A stretch of 64,000 nt of DNA, from assembly GCA_947683625.1 (NCBI GenBank), contig CANTUR010000112.1, positions 1,240,501 through 1,304,500 of the forward strand, written 5' to 3'. A program made the translations under genes and the position numbers. Origin of the DNA: Mallotus nudiflorus. Taxonomy: Eukaryota > Streptophyta > Magnoliopsida > Malpighiales > Euphorbiaceae. Below the pieces are notes generated by a model, which had not been told where the DNA came from, did no database searches, and worked only from the letters and a program-made list of their open reading frames with translations. Positions 48,327-60,791 of this stretch are shown in pieces; within the stretch, counting starts at the first letter, position 1; each line of letters opens with the position of its first letter.

Positions 48327-51300
48327 TGTTAGTATAAGTGGTATGCCTTAGAGGCTAATCATATATTTTATATTGTAAATTATCTTAAATGGCAATAAAA
48401 TAATATTCAATTATTTAAAGTATTTATTTAATTGAATATTTATCCATTAGCATCATGTTAAATATATTTATTATCAAGAGTTGATAATATGAGCTATGAA
48501 TTTATTTAGTACAAAATGTTCACAGTCATATAATTAATATTTGGGTAATATTAATGTCACACCCGTACCCTAATTCTTAGTACATTTGCATTCATTATAT
48601 GTTGCATTTACATATATATTGATTAAATTTAAGTATAAGTTAGTATATATAGTTAAAATAGTGTTTCGGGTTGACCCATGAATTATACTCGATTAAAGAG
48701 CGAGAATTTTTGAATTTTAGTGACACTCAAAATAAATAAAATATTAAAAATAATAAGGATATGAGGTTAAATTGAAGTAAAGGATAAAAACTTTAATGTT
48801 ATCAAAATATGAGAACTTAAATTAAAACAATGATTGGACTCAATTGAAACAATTGAAAGCTTAAGGATTTATATGTAACTTAAGAATTTCATTAAGGGTC
48901 TTAATGGATATTTTAAAGTAAAATTTATTCAAAATAGGGGCTAGAGGCTTATCAAAATTTCATGGTCATCTTGTTAGTATCAATAATTGTCTAAGAAAGA
49001 AAGAAAAAGAAAAGAAAAGAAAAGAGAGAACACTTTAAAAAAAAAAAAGGGGGCTGCTTGATTCTGTAAGTTTATATTTCATTTACAAGAGGAATTTGAA
49101 GATCTAAATCAATTTTTAGTTGTAATCTTCATCTTAGAAGACTTTGGTGGTAGATTTGGTAAGTAATTTTTATATTTTAGTTTATTTAATTTAGGGTTCT
49201 TAAGTTGCAGAATTCAGGTTTGATAATTCTGGTTTATCAGTCTCTGTAATTTGATCATATCTTGACCTATAGAACTCCAAATTAAGTTTTATTTTATGAT
49301 ATGGAATTTTGGAAGAATTATCTAAAATTTTGTTCTCTTTGATCTCGATTGATTCAGTCTCTATGATAGTGAAATTAGAGTAAACATTTTAGTACTCAAT
49401 ATGTTATGTAAATTGACCTAGTTGTGGTCATATGCTTATATCTCGCTCTATAGTTGTCAAATTGATGTGAAATTTTTATAAAATATTCTAGACATATATA
49501 TTTAAGATTTATTAAAATCTCAGGTCAAAATAATTTTTCTATAGGTCCCAAAAATTTTTCAAATTCATCTCTGAAAGCAGTGATTTTGATTATGTGAATC
49601 AGGTTTACAGAGTTTATGAGTTAAATAATTTTCGTATATCTTGAGCTATAAAACTTTAAATTAAGCTTGGTTTGATTCTGAGAAAACTTATAAAAGTTCT
49701 ATAAAACTTTGTAGCTTTAATCCAAGGCTGATTATCATGGAATAATGGTCTAATAGACCTATACTTTTTATTGCTCAATCTGTCTGAGTAATGGAGCTGC
49801 TTGTAATGCCACCTTTACAATTATATTTGTGGTTATTAAATAGAAGTGAAAATTTTATTTAAGATACTAGACACAAATATCTAAGTCTGGTTAAAATTTT
49901 AGGTTAAAATTATTCTTCTACAAGTCAGAGCAATTTTGATAATATAGGCCTGAAAACAGCTCTCGTAGAGTTAATAAGGCTAGTTTTTAGAGTTAAGTTA
50001 ATTTGCATATTTTGCATATAGTTTAGGGGCTGCATGGTTAGATCATTATATGAGATTGTTAAATTAATTATTTATAAATGAAATTGCTTGTTTTAGGTAC
50101 TAGAAAAGGCAAAGGAAGTGAAGGTGCAAACTAACCAAATTCGGTAAACCGAATTTGTGTGTTTATAGGCTATTTGGTGAGTAGATGTTCAAGCCCTTAA
50201 ACTCTTTTTATAAAAACAATAAAATGAGACTTTTAGTGATTTTTATAAATATGAAATGATGTATAAGAATGGTTTCAATTTATCTTGGTTACTACTTGGA
50301 TTATTTGAAGTATTGAAGGTTTAAAACGATAATGTTTTCTATTTCACAAGCTAAATATGTTGCTACTTTATGCTTTTGTTTACAATATGATTTAAGATTT
50401 ATTTTTAGATACCTTTTTATTTAATTAAGTTTGTAATCAGCATGATTTCCTTATTTTGGATTATAAGGAGGTGTTTTGATTTTAAATACTTTGTTCAATA
50501 ACAAATATGATAGAAATGCTTTGACTATTTACTTGATGATTTGAATGAGTTATAATAATATTGGTTTTATTCCTTTGAATTTTGATGAGAAGTGGTTTCA
50601 TTTTTAATACTATGATGAGCTATAAATGTGACAGAATGGTTTTAATTAATTTTGGATGAAATGAAATTTGTTTTGTGTATTACCTCCCTATATGAGATGT
50701 ATGAATGTGTTGAGGTGATATATGCACATTTGAGATTGTACTGATTGTTATTGCACAATAAACAACAGGGCACTTGATTGCAGGATGGTGAAAGAATAAG
50801 GGTCATTCCATGCTAATGTAGTTGAAGGGTTAGCCTTCAAGTGTGCTTAGAGAGTGAGCTTGTAATGACCTATATATTATGGCTGAGTTGTGATGCTTGT
50901 GGTAGGGATGGTTAATACAAATGAAGAGTTGTATTGATATTTGCAAAGGTATATGTTTCAATTGACTGAGTTTTGAATGTGGTTGAAAGCAAGATTGAAT
51001 TGGATGTTTTGAGTGAATGATAATTTTATTATTAAATGCTTTAGTATTTTAATTTGAGATGTTTATTATATTTGATTCAGCTAAACTATTTTCTGCTCGT
51101 AACGTCTTTTCATTGAGTATTTTTGTACTCATTTTACTCTATTTTATAAATGATTTCAAATAACTGGGTTTGATAGTTGGTAAACCGGATTGAGCGAGTA
51201 TGGATAGAAGTCTATAATAAGGTTGGCCAACAAATCCTCGTTAGAGTAGTCTTTCCTTTCATTTTATTTTTTATTTTTTTATTTGTTGTATAAGTATTGG

Positions 51301-53554
51301 AGAACATTGGTGGTTAAATCATATTTAAAAATGTAACATTTATGTTTTCTAAATATTTTGTATGTATTTTATTATTCATAAATAATATTTTACTATTCAT
51401 AAATACGTATTTTTACTATTCATAAATAGTACTTCACTATAAAAAAAATAAATACTTTAAAGGTTCTTCTTCTCTAAATATAATATATATACAACACTAA
51501 ACTTTTATAAGAGATAAATTTTAAATCCTCTTGCAAATTATAAGGATATTATAAAAAAAATTATTTAAACTGAGAAAATTATTTGGTCATTAGTTTTAGA
51601 TGTTTATCTCGGGCTATGTGAGACGAGGTGTGACAATTAATTAGACTATAACTTTTGTTTATTTTCCTTAATTAGTAGGTGATACTAATAGTGGGAGCTA
51701 GTGAGTCTAATGCTTTTTGATATGAGATATTAGAATAGACATATGGATACTCATATGATGGATTGAACAATGACATTAGATATGTGATAGCAAGGATGTT
51801 CACTTATAATTAACAATCACAGTCTAGGTCATAATGGTGCATATAGTCCTTTGACCTGAGATGACATGGTCATCCACATTTGAGTGGTTAAAGTTGTTAC
51901 TGCATATATACTTATGTTAATCACATATGGGTATATGGCATGTGGTGGCTCTAGTTAGTTAAATGTAGGGATGAGTGTTCAACTAGGATGAGATTCATTG
52001 CCTGGAGTGAACTGGGATAAAATCCTATGATATCTAAGTCTTTTCTTGATGAATAAGTTCCTGGCCAAGATAAACATAGCAGTTTGAAAGAGTTTCAGTG
52101 CTAGAAATGTGTTTATAGTATTTGTTATATTTTATCAAGACATAAATATTAAGATGAGGTCATATCATATAGCTATTAGAGTTTGATTAAACCTTGACTC
52201 TAGGCTGTGTTGGGATCTTCTAATGAAGGGATTTTAGTACATGAAAATTATGACCAAAGGGTTCATGTGAATCTATAAACGCATTCATCTTTAATTAGGT
52301 AGTTATAATATTGATGCTAGGGGTCACTTACAACTTTTGAGAACTAAATGTGAATAATTAAGATTTTCACATTTAGACTTGAAAGAGTTTCAAGTAATAT
52401 CAAGTGTTGACATTATATTCTCATTGCCAATTAAACATAAACCTAGTAAGGCACACCTAAAAGGTTTTTACCAAATCTCCATTATTATTAATCTAATTAT
52501 TGATTAAAGTATTTAATCAATTAATTGTCATTAATGAAATTGGATTTATGTTTAAAACAATGATTCTAGCGTATCACAAAATCTAATTTCAATGAAATGG
52601 TTCAATTATTAATTTATAGTTTATTAATATGAGATATTAATTAATATATTTAATTAATAATATAGATATATGTTGTTTCTATTTGATTTGGTTTAATGGC
52701 CCCAGAGTTATGGACCTAGGCCCAAATGAGTTTTGGACTAAAGATAAACCAAGAAATTAACAAAGTCCATCAACCTTATCTAGGCTCACTTATTTGATGG
52801 AATGGGCTTCAGCTAAATGTTAGCCCAATTCCATTAAGTGATATTATATTTGATTTTTATTAAATCAAATTAAGATAAGAATGTTAAATGACATGTGTAA
52901 GTCCCATGGTGATGTAGAGAAAATGCATGGGTTGTAATCTCTACATCCTTATATTTTGGATGCTAGTGACTTACACAATAGTTAACGTATCATGCCAAGT
53001 GGCATGTGGGTGATGTCATCAATCTCTACACTTATCACTTACCATGGTTATCTGTATTGGTAAGTATAAATCAATAATGATAAGAATTGATTAGAGAAAG
53101 TGTTAAAAAAAGAAAAGAAAAGGAAACACATATATACAAAAACTTAAGAGTTCTTGCAAGGATCATATTAGTGCAAGTTTATAAGGGCAATTGAGAGAGG
53201 ATACTTGCTTCTATTCGATCAAGGCAAGAAGAAGATTTGGTAGAGCTTGGCGAGAGGTCTCACACTTGAGAGACTAAGGAGTTGATTCAAGAGTTGAATC
53301 GAGAGAACTCAATAATAGTAGAATACTTGTGGTCTACATCAAACTTAGGAGATTGTAAGTTTTTCTTAAAGCTTAGAATTTCAGGTTATTGATTATTAAT
53401 TATTTGTATTGCCTTATGTATTAGTAATGTGTTAATTACAAAATAGATCATTGAGATTAGAATTCTTCATGAGATAAAGGGTTGTGTTTAGTAAATTTTT
53501 AAAATTTACTATGCTTAGGATTTGATTCCAAAATAGCATAATCGATTTCTGACA
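48327..53554 (+). mobile_element. 3' LTR of copia-M, with one insertion
   Basis: LTR from TGTTAGTATAAGTGG to TTTCTGACA, matching the 5' LTR in order. A family H solo LTR (48555-51635) interrupts it; without that it is about 2.15 kb. It has the 150-bp stretch only once. It abuts the LINE at the ACCTG duplication. Confidence 0.9.
48555..51635 (+). mobile_element. Long solo LTR, family H copy 2 (plus)
   Basis: A 3081-bp LTR, TGTCACACCCGTACC to GAGGTGTGACA, with a perfect TSD ATTAA (48550-48554 and 51636-51640). The ends form a 9-bp inverted repeat (TGTCACACC/GGTGTGACA). Removing it restores the copia-M LTR sequence GGTAATATTAATTAGA seen at 21990. It is a better preserved relative of the 39706-43241 element. 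No coding interior; probably Ty3/gypsy by size. Confidence 0.93.
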
Positions 53555-54004
53555 ACCTGGTCATCATATCATGAAGGAACTTCCACTTCATCTTATCATA
53601 AGCCTTTGCCATGTAAATCTTAAGGGCAACAACTCCATTATTACCTTGTGTCTTCTTCTTTAGCCAATGTGTTACTTCAAAAGTACTAATAATATTGTCA
53701 GTGATCATCCTTCCTGCAACGAAAGCACTTTGGTTTTTAGAGATCACATCAGGGAGGACATTTTTCAGGAGATTTGCTAAAATCTTTGCAATAATTCTGT
53801 AAATAACATTGCATAAAGCAATGAGACATAGGTCAATCATAGCTTCAGGAATTTTCTTTTGTCGGAATGAGTACAATAGAAGTACTATTCATCCCATCTA
53901 GAAAAGTGCCATTACGCATAAAGTCCTTACACACCCCAACCACATCAGTCCTAATTATAGGCCAAAAACTTTGAAAAAATGCTAGATTTATGCCATTCAG
54001 ACCA
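53555..54004 (-). pseudogene. L1-type LINE, upstream RT portion
   Basis: Minus-strand LINE RT: IALCNVIYRIIAKILANLLK, SKNQSAFVAGRMITDNI and VALKIYMAKAYDKMKWKFLH, all classic plant L1 RT motifs. Further upstream the frame continues shifted (INLAFFQSFWPIIRTDV). The catalytic region follows in the other part, beginning at 21757. It is cut by the copia-M insertion within ...HDMMTR. The 5' end stops at about 54004 where copy D begins, so the LINE was 5'-truncated on insertion. Confidence 0.92.
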
Positions 54005-54018
54005 AATAAAAATTAATC

Positions 54019-54053
<35 letters not shown>

Positions 54054-54485
54054 TAATAAAATCTAAAAGTAAAAGCTTTAATATTCAATTAGATCAAATT
54101 ATTCCAATCAGTTCAGTTTATTAAAGTTAAATATTTAGTTTATTTTTTTTAAATGCAATTTAAAGGTAAATATTTAATCACTACAGCACAAAACCAAACA
54201 GACCACAATTAACTAGATAAATTGATAATTGTGTGCATTAAACCCATCAGATTTGCAACTCATCTGTTAATTTGTTAAGTTGTAACATTATCATTTACAA
54301 AACCGATCTTTCAAAATTTCGTTTTAATTATGAAGTGTGTATATATTTAAATTATATAAATTAATATAGTTTTATAAAATTCAAAAAAATATATCCTTAT
54401 CATTAGTATTATTGTTATTATTATTACTCATAAATTATTTAGAATATTTTAATAATAACAAATAAAAAATTAATTTTTTGCTGTG
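54005..54485. repeat. Repeated segment, copy D (right half of B/D)
   Basis: Continues the segment where copy B stopped: AAATAAAAATTAATCAATAA with an expanded ATA microsatellite, then the CACTACAGCACAAAACC stretch and the TTGTAACATTATCATTTAC stretch, matching copy A from about 5510 to 6160. It lacks the 42-bp minisatellite. Similarity ends near a CGCTGTG/TGCTGTG word. Confidence 0.8.
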
Positions 54486-56182
54486 TCTTCTTCTTCTTCT
54501 ATGTTCTCCTTTTTTTTTTTTTTTTTTAATTTTCTGCCATAAGCAAGCAGTGTGGCTTTATATTTATCATCAATATCACCACAACCAACAGCTCAAAGCT
54601 TAAAGCTTAATTTCCATCTTTTAGATTCCATTTGCCTCTCTCAAAGGTAAAATCTTTCCCCTTTTCTTCTCTCAGTGTTTCTTTGGTTATCAAATCTTTC
54701 CTTTTTTTCCTTTGAAAAATTTTGAAATTCTTATTTGATTGCTTAGAAAATGAATGAATCCACTTGGAAACTTCATATTCTTCTTTTTGCATTTCTCTCA
54801 CACTCTCTCTCTCCTTTTTTCCATTAAGAAAAAAATTGAGGTTTATTCGTTTACATTGTTCTTGTTTTTGGAAGTGTGGAGAAGAGTTAATTTGCATAGC
54901 ATATACATACACACACATTAAAATACATGTAGAACATATATATATATATATACTCTTTATTACAATGTATGTTTAGATTCAGTTCAAAAATAGTGGATCT
55001 GATTCATTTCCTTGCTTTTACTTACTATGGGTTAATGTTTATTTTCTTTAATTATGTGTTGCAATTTAGCATTTGTAAATAATTTGAACTGATTCATACA
55101 TAAATCTGAAGTTAATTTCCTAAGAAAGTCCCCATTCCTAATGCAGCCGTGAGAAGGTTCATAATATGCTTGCCTTTATGTATTATTAGCTCATAAGATT
55201 TACTTTTGAAGCTCTTTTTTAAAGACCCTTTTGTGAGTTTTGCTTGTGGGTATGGTTCATTTTCTAGGAATTTTTGTTTAGTTTTGGAAAACATTTTCTA
55301 TTTTCATTTTTCACTTTTCTTTTCCTTTTCTTAATTTTTCAGTTTTCCATTTTTCAAAATAAAAAATGAAACTTTTCATTTTCTAGTTTTTCATGTTTTC
55401 ATAAGTTTTATTTTTTCTAATTGAAATTTATTATAATAACTTTTTATTTAATATAATAACTGTTATTGCGAATTATATGGTAGTACATAATATTAAATCT
55501 ATATTTTATAAAAAAAATTTAAATCATGCACATTTAATTAATTTTAATAAATCAACTTATTTAAAAAGAAATTACATCTATATTACATATATAAGAGTTC
55601 AAATGATAAATTATAGTTATAATAATTATAAAACAATTATATATTTATTAAATTAGTGTATTAATCTTATATAAATTTATATTTCCTACAAAGTAATCCT
55701 TCATTTGATGGTTATGAGTTGGAAATGCCTCCTTTGACGATGGACAGAATGCTGATTGAAGACTATTTGGGTGTCCAAGTTCCCTCTTGAGTTTGTTTCC
55801 TTAATGTTAAATTGTAAATAAATTCAAATTTAAGAGCTATTATGATAATCTGATCAGTTATTGAATCTCTAATAGAATTCATTTGACCATGTTAAGACAT
55901 GTTTACTCGAATACTTTCTTGCACCACATCAAAACCATTTTAATTTTAATAAAAATTATAACTAAAACCATTTTGTTATAGATTTTTGCATTGTAGAAAA
56001 TTTCATATATAAATTTTTTTCCATAATTTTTTTTTCAAATAATTCATATTTTTTGTGAAGCATATGAGAAATCGAAAAGCAAGAGAAAGTAAAAAGGATT
56101 TACACATTTTAGTAAGCAGTTCGAAAATAGACTTTTGAAAGAAGCAAAATGTGATGAAAACAAACCTCCTTAAAAGTGAATT

Positions 56183-56235
<53 letters not shown>

Positions 56236-57500
56236 GGAGAAACACAATGTCTTTTTACACCACATTATGACATTTGGCAATAGATAATTTTTTCGCTATT
56301 TTCCAATGAAAAGATATCTCTATTCATAAAAATCTTTCTTTTATTATCTTTTAAAATCAATTTCTTATATTTCCTGCACCTTTTCCATAGGCCATTTAAT
56401 GAAAATGTGTCTATTCATTAAAATCTTTCTTTTATTTTCTTTTAAAACCATTTTATTCTCTCCAAAAATCTTTGCACTCATTCTCTCCAAGTTTTTATGT
56501 CCTAATTCATGCAAGTTTCTTACTCTAATAATTCAAATTCATGTATTAACATTATTTTTAAAAAATGCTTCCAAGGAAATAATGGCAGAAGGTATCTTGA
56601 GTTTTAAATAAAGGGGTGGCACTTGCACATTGACCAATGCAACCTTACCCAATATCACGTAGGCGACATCTTTTAAATTGGAAAACATGGTAGTATAATT
56701 TGGAAAACATTTTTGTTGGCTTTTCAACGCCTATTATGATTTGGAAAATTCAGAAAATAGTTTTTTACTTTCTCAAATTAAGAAAACATAACAACTAAAC
56801 AATAAATTATATTTTTTAGTTTTCTTGAAAAACTTTCTGAAAAACAACCATTGTTTTCTAAAATTAAACAGTCCCTCAAGTTTTATCGAGAAAATTAAAG
56901 AGTGGATTTGGTTTGCTTGGAATTTGGAAGGAATTTAGGCTCCAAGAGCAACCTGCTCATGATAAAAAGTAGTTTGTCACTTCAATGAAAAGGTAAGCAT
57001 AAATGGTCTTTTATTCTTTTTGTTTTTGCCCTAATTTCTTTCCTTTCATCTTTCTATCTTTTTTGTCCCTCTTACTCTTATGTTCCCATTACTATGAAAC
57101 AAATATTGTATGTTTACCATTCAAATGGTAGTGCCATGAAAACTAAGTTAATAGAAACTTCATGGCTTTTATGTATCGAGCCAATGTGGGATTTGACAAT
57201 CATCTTCTACTTATGGTTGTCTTCTTTGTGGTCTGCTTAGGTTTTGGCATGTAAAAAATGTTTGGAGAATAAATACAAAGCAGCAGAGCAAGCATATGAG
57301 GATTGGTAAAAAAAAAAAAAAGTCAAATCTCATTTGTTCAATTATTTTGGTTAATAAGCAAAAAGGGCTATTAAACTTATTCTTTCACCTGCATTTAGCA
57401 TTGAGATTATATCCTCTAGTCGCTGTAGGAATTCCAAGATAGGCAGCCGAAGACTGTTTGTATCTTTTGGAAAAAATAGTTGTTATTCTTCATGTATGAT
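54486..57500 (+). other. AT-rich region with exon-like patches, unidentified
   Basis: The start resembles a plant 5' UTR: a CTTCTT run, a T tract, then CCTCTCTCAAAG/GTAAAATC as a possible donor near 54647. Possible coding patches: 55692-55789, an open stretch ending FDGYELEMPPLTMDRMLIED plus YLGVQVPS and a stop; 56890-56975 (GIWKEFRLQEQPAHDKK, stop); and 57241-57308, after an acceptor CTGCTTAG, reading VLACKKCLENKYKAAEQAY plus EDW and a stop. I could not join them into one gene or recognise a family. A decayed gene, a non-coding transcript, or chance are all open. Confidence 0.3.
56187..56230. repeat. AT dinucleotide microsatellite
   Basis: About 22 uninterrupted AT units. No gene association seen. 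Confidence 0.95.
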
Positions 57501-57706
57501 TGATTAATTTTTCAATTCAATTTTGAATTTTTTTTATTCCTTTTTTGTATTTTTTTATTTATTTTTGTATATTTTTAGTTTATTTTCTGTATATGAAACA
57601 ATTTCTTATATTTTTATTTAGCTCATTTTATTTTTCATTAACTTTGATTAAATATATTATTATTATTATTATTAGCCCCATGATGACTATATTTTTATTC
57701 TTATTC

Positions 57707-57765
<59 letters not shown>

Positions 57766-58810
57766 CAGAAAATATTCTAAATTAACAAAACATATATAGA
57801 ATTATTGTATCAAAAACGTAAATAAATGGAAAATATTCTAAATTGACAAAAACATATACAGAATTTTGAGATATTTGATACAATGGAAAAAAATAAAGAA
57901 TATAATATTTTTATATTATTTATTTAACTATTAAATATAATAAAGAATGAAATATTTTCCGTATATGGTTAATAATTACAATAGAGAATGAAGTATTTTC
58001 CGTATCTGATAAGCATATGATCCATTTCTAATAAGTATATGATCCATATGATTAGATATAATAAATTAAATTTAATAATTTATACAAAATAAATTATTAA
58101 TTTTATTCTTGACTTTTAATTTATGTTGATGCCATTCAAATAAGTTCTCTTTTCGGTTGGATGCTTCATCATGTACATTTTCTTTTTCATTTTCAAATCT
58201 ATGTATGTTTGTTATTTTGCTCAACAACTATAAGAATTAAGTAAACCAATGAACAAATTGTATGCTTTATTAAGGATGGAGTCCCGAATCCTAAAACCCT
58301 AAACCCTAAATAAAAAAATAAGGATAGTTGATAATAAAAAAGAAAAAATAAAAGAGAGAAAATAAAATAATAGAGTATTTTCCGTATATGGTTAGTATAT
58401 TGTCCATATATCATTTGTATATGATTAGTATATTATCCATATATGATCAATATACTGGTTTCTTACGTTGTTATTAAGCTTCATAAGGAATACTGAAAAA
58501 TCTCATTATATTTTTTCCACTGTTAATATATAAAATGATATTCATTTATGAATAAAAATAATGAATTATAATTGTAAGATATGTACTAAATGTCTTATTT
58601 TTTCAAAAATATATTTTAAATTTCAGTTTCATTCAATTTTGAATATTTTTGATTTATTTTTGTATATTTAAATTTCTTTTCCATATATGAAACTATTTCT
58701 TACACTTTTATTTTAGCTTCATCAACAATACTAAACAATTTCATTATATTTTTCATTATTTTTTATTAAATATATTATTAGCCTCATGACTGCTATGTTA
58801 GCTATTTTGT
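57500..58810. repeat. Diverged direct repeat, about 200 bp, units 1.1 kb apart
   Basis: 57505-57690 and 58615-58800 share order and wording: TTCAATTTTGAAT, TTTATTTTTGTATATTT, ATGAAACAATTTCTTA/ATGAAACTATTTCTTA, TAAATATATTATTA and AGCC(C)CATGA. Between them motifs such as ATTTTCCGTATATGGTTA recur (57950, 58378). A telomere-like CCCTAAA pair occurs at 58298. No coding content. Confidence 0.6.
57708..57763. repeat. ATT trinucleotide microsatellite
   Basis: About 18 tandem TTA/ATT units, preceded by interrupted units from 57656. It creates the Leu-rich frame seen here, which is not a real gene. Confidence 0.95.
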
Positions 58811-60791
58811 TCATCATGACTCGAATATAAATTTCAAAAGCATGAAACTTGAACTATTTTTTATTTATTTCTGTTTTATTTTTTGTGTATGAAATGAATA
58901 ACATAATATCAGCCTTATATATATATATATATACTAATTTATATTTCAAAATATTTTTCTAGGATAATAAAACAAAAAAAAATTCTACATATCTAAAGCT
59001 TTAATTATTTATTAAAACTAAAATGAGTTTTATAATTTAAATATATTAATTATAATCTCTGAAATACAGCATAATGTCTATATATATAAATATATATGTA
59101 TATATACATTGTAATATTTTGAATTTTATTATCAACTAAATTAAATTATTTAGTATTGATTATGATTATTTTATTTTAATAGTGTATTATTTTTATTTTT
59201 ACTTCACTATTATTATTATTTTGGGAGAGAAAATATTATGGTAGTGTGTTGATATATGTGTATATATATATATTTTTTAAAGAAACCTTTTTCTTTTTTT
59301 TCTTTTCTTTTTTCTTTCGTTCTTCTTTTTCTTCTCCTCCTGCCACTGTCTAGTCCCACACCAGCCACTGCTCCTCTGCTACCACCAGCACGCCGACCAC
59401 CACTAGCAGCTCCAGCTCATCGGAAACAGCTCCTCCCTCCTCAGACAGTTGCCCCACCTCTTCTTTCTTTCCATTTCTCTTATTTTGGCTGGATTTCTTT
59501 TAGCCTCCGATGAAGATTCCGACGTTGGGTGGTCTTGATTCTGGTGTTTATGCATTCTTCATCTTCAAAAATTCAATAATCTACCCTCGGATCGTCAATC
59601 CACCATCCGGATATTGTAGATCAGGATAAATGTGATTTGTGTATTTTTTTTGATATTTTGTTGATTTTTGAATTTTTGGTTGAGTATTAGGCTTAATTTC
59701 CTTTAGTAATCTTGTTGTAGAGATCATAAACTATGTAAGGGTAATTTTTATTTAATTTTTTGTAATTATTTGGAAAATTTGAATTTTTCCGGGTGTTAGT
59801 TACTGTTCACACAGTCTCAGGTTATGAGCTTGTCTTATTTTTATTAAATTTTATATATTTTGTAGAGTTTATCTTGTGAAGGAAGTTTATTAAAATTAAA
59901 TATAGATTTTAAGTTATGATTTTTTAAAAGCTTATGTAAAATATGAATTTTTGGAGAAAAATTGTAGAAATTGATTTTAATTGGGTTTTAGTAAAATTGT
60001 AGTTAAATTATTGTGTATAATGATAATTTTAATTTTAGAAGGCATAAAATAATTTTATTAGTTAAATTAGTATTTTTTTATATATTTTGTTAATTATAGA
60101 TTAATTTTTCCAGAAATAATATAATGTATGTAAATATTATAGTATTTAATTATTTGGTTGATTTAATTAATATTAGTACTAATATACATTTTTATGAGTT
60201 TCTGAAATTTTATAAATTATAATTCTTAAATATGGATATTATATGTTAAATAAGGAATTTTATTGGATTAAATGAAAACTTGAATTTTTTTTGTATATCA
60301 TTATTTAAAAGAATTTATTTTATATCCGAATTAGATTTGATAAAATTTTGCTACGTATTTTTATGATTTAAATTAGTTTTAGTGGTAGTGTTTTGGTGAT
60401 CTCAGTCGGGGATTGTGCGTAGTTTGAGAACCCGACCCAAGTGTATAACTGTGTTGTAAATAGTAGTGTTTTCCTTACAAGAATGGCTATACTTCATGTA
60501 AAGAGATGTTCATTTTACAGAGTTTACAGAGGAGATTCTGTCGGAATTTTGGTAGATTTCTCATAAAACGTGATGTTTGTACATTTTTGTTTGACCGTTA
60601 TGTTTGACCGTTATGTTGTATTAGAGTCATTCCTTAGATTGAGTATTCGTTAAGATTATTCCGAATCTATTATGAATTTCTTAATTTTTATTAATTTTGG
60701 AATTTTGGAAATTCCTATGAATTTTAATTATTTTTCTTAAGCATGTTTTGAATAAAGTATTATTTTATTTTAAATTATACCAGAGTGGGAA

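Larger units (their letters stand above)
21758..53554 (+). mobile_element. Full-length Ty1/copia element carrying nested insertions (copia-M)
   Basis: LTRs run from TGTTAGTATA (21758 and 48327) to TTTCTGACA (53554), or TTCCTGATA in the 5' copy (35801). A perfect 5-bp TSD, ACCTG, flanks the whole 31.8 kb (21753-21757 and 53555-53559). It has a tRNA-Met primer-binding site, gag, protease, integrase, RT and RNase H in copia order, and a polypurine tract. It inserted into the LINE. More than half of its present length is later insertions. Stretch 36128-37275 is its decayed leader and gag 5' end with no intact frame. Every ORF carries stops, so it is non-autonomous now. Confidence 0.93.

Noticed and set aside
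57545..57799. 84-codon Leu-rich ORF resembling a membrane protein
   Set aside because: It is produced by a T-rich stretch and the ATT microsatellite.
58290..58310. Telomere-like CCCTAAA words
   Set aside because: Only two adjacent units and part of a third; too short for an interstitial telomere. At most a telo-box by chance.
59256..59513. 85-codon ORF rich in Pro, Leu and Ala
   Set aside because: It corresponds by position to the same pyrimidine-rich LTR patch in the diverged outer LTR; low-complexity and unlikely to be a gene.
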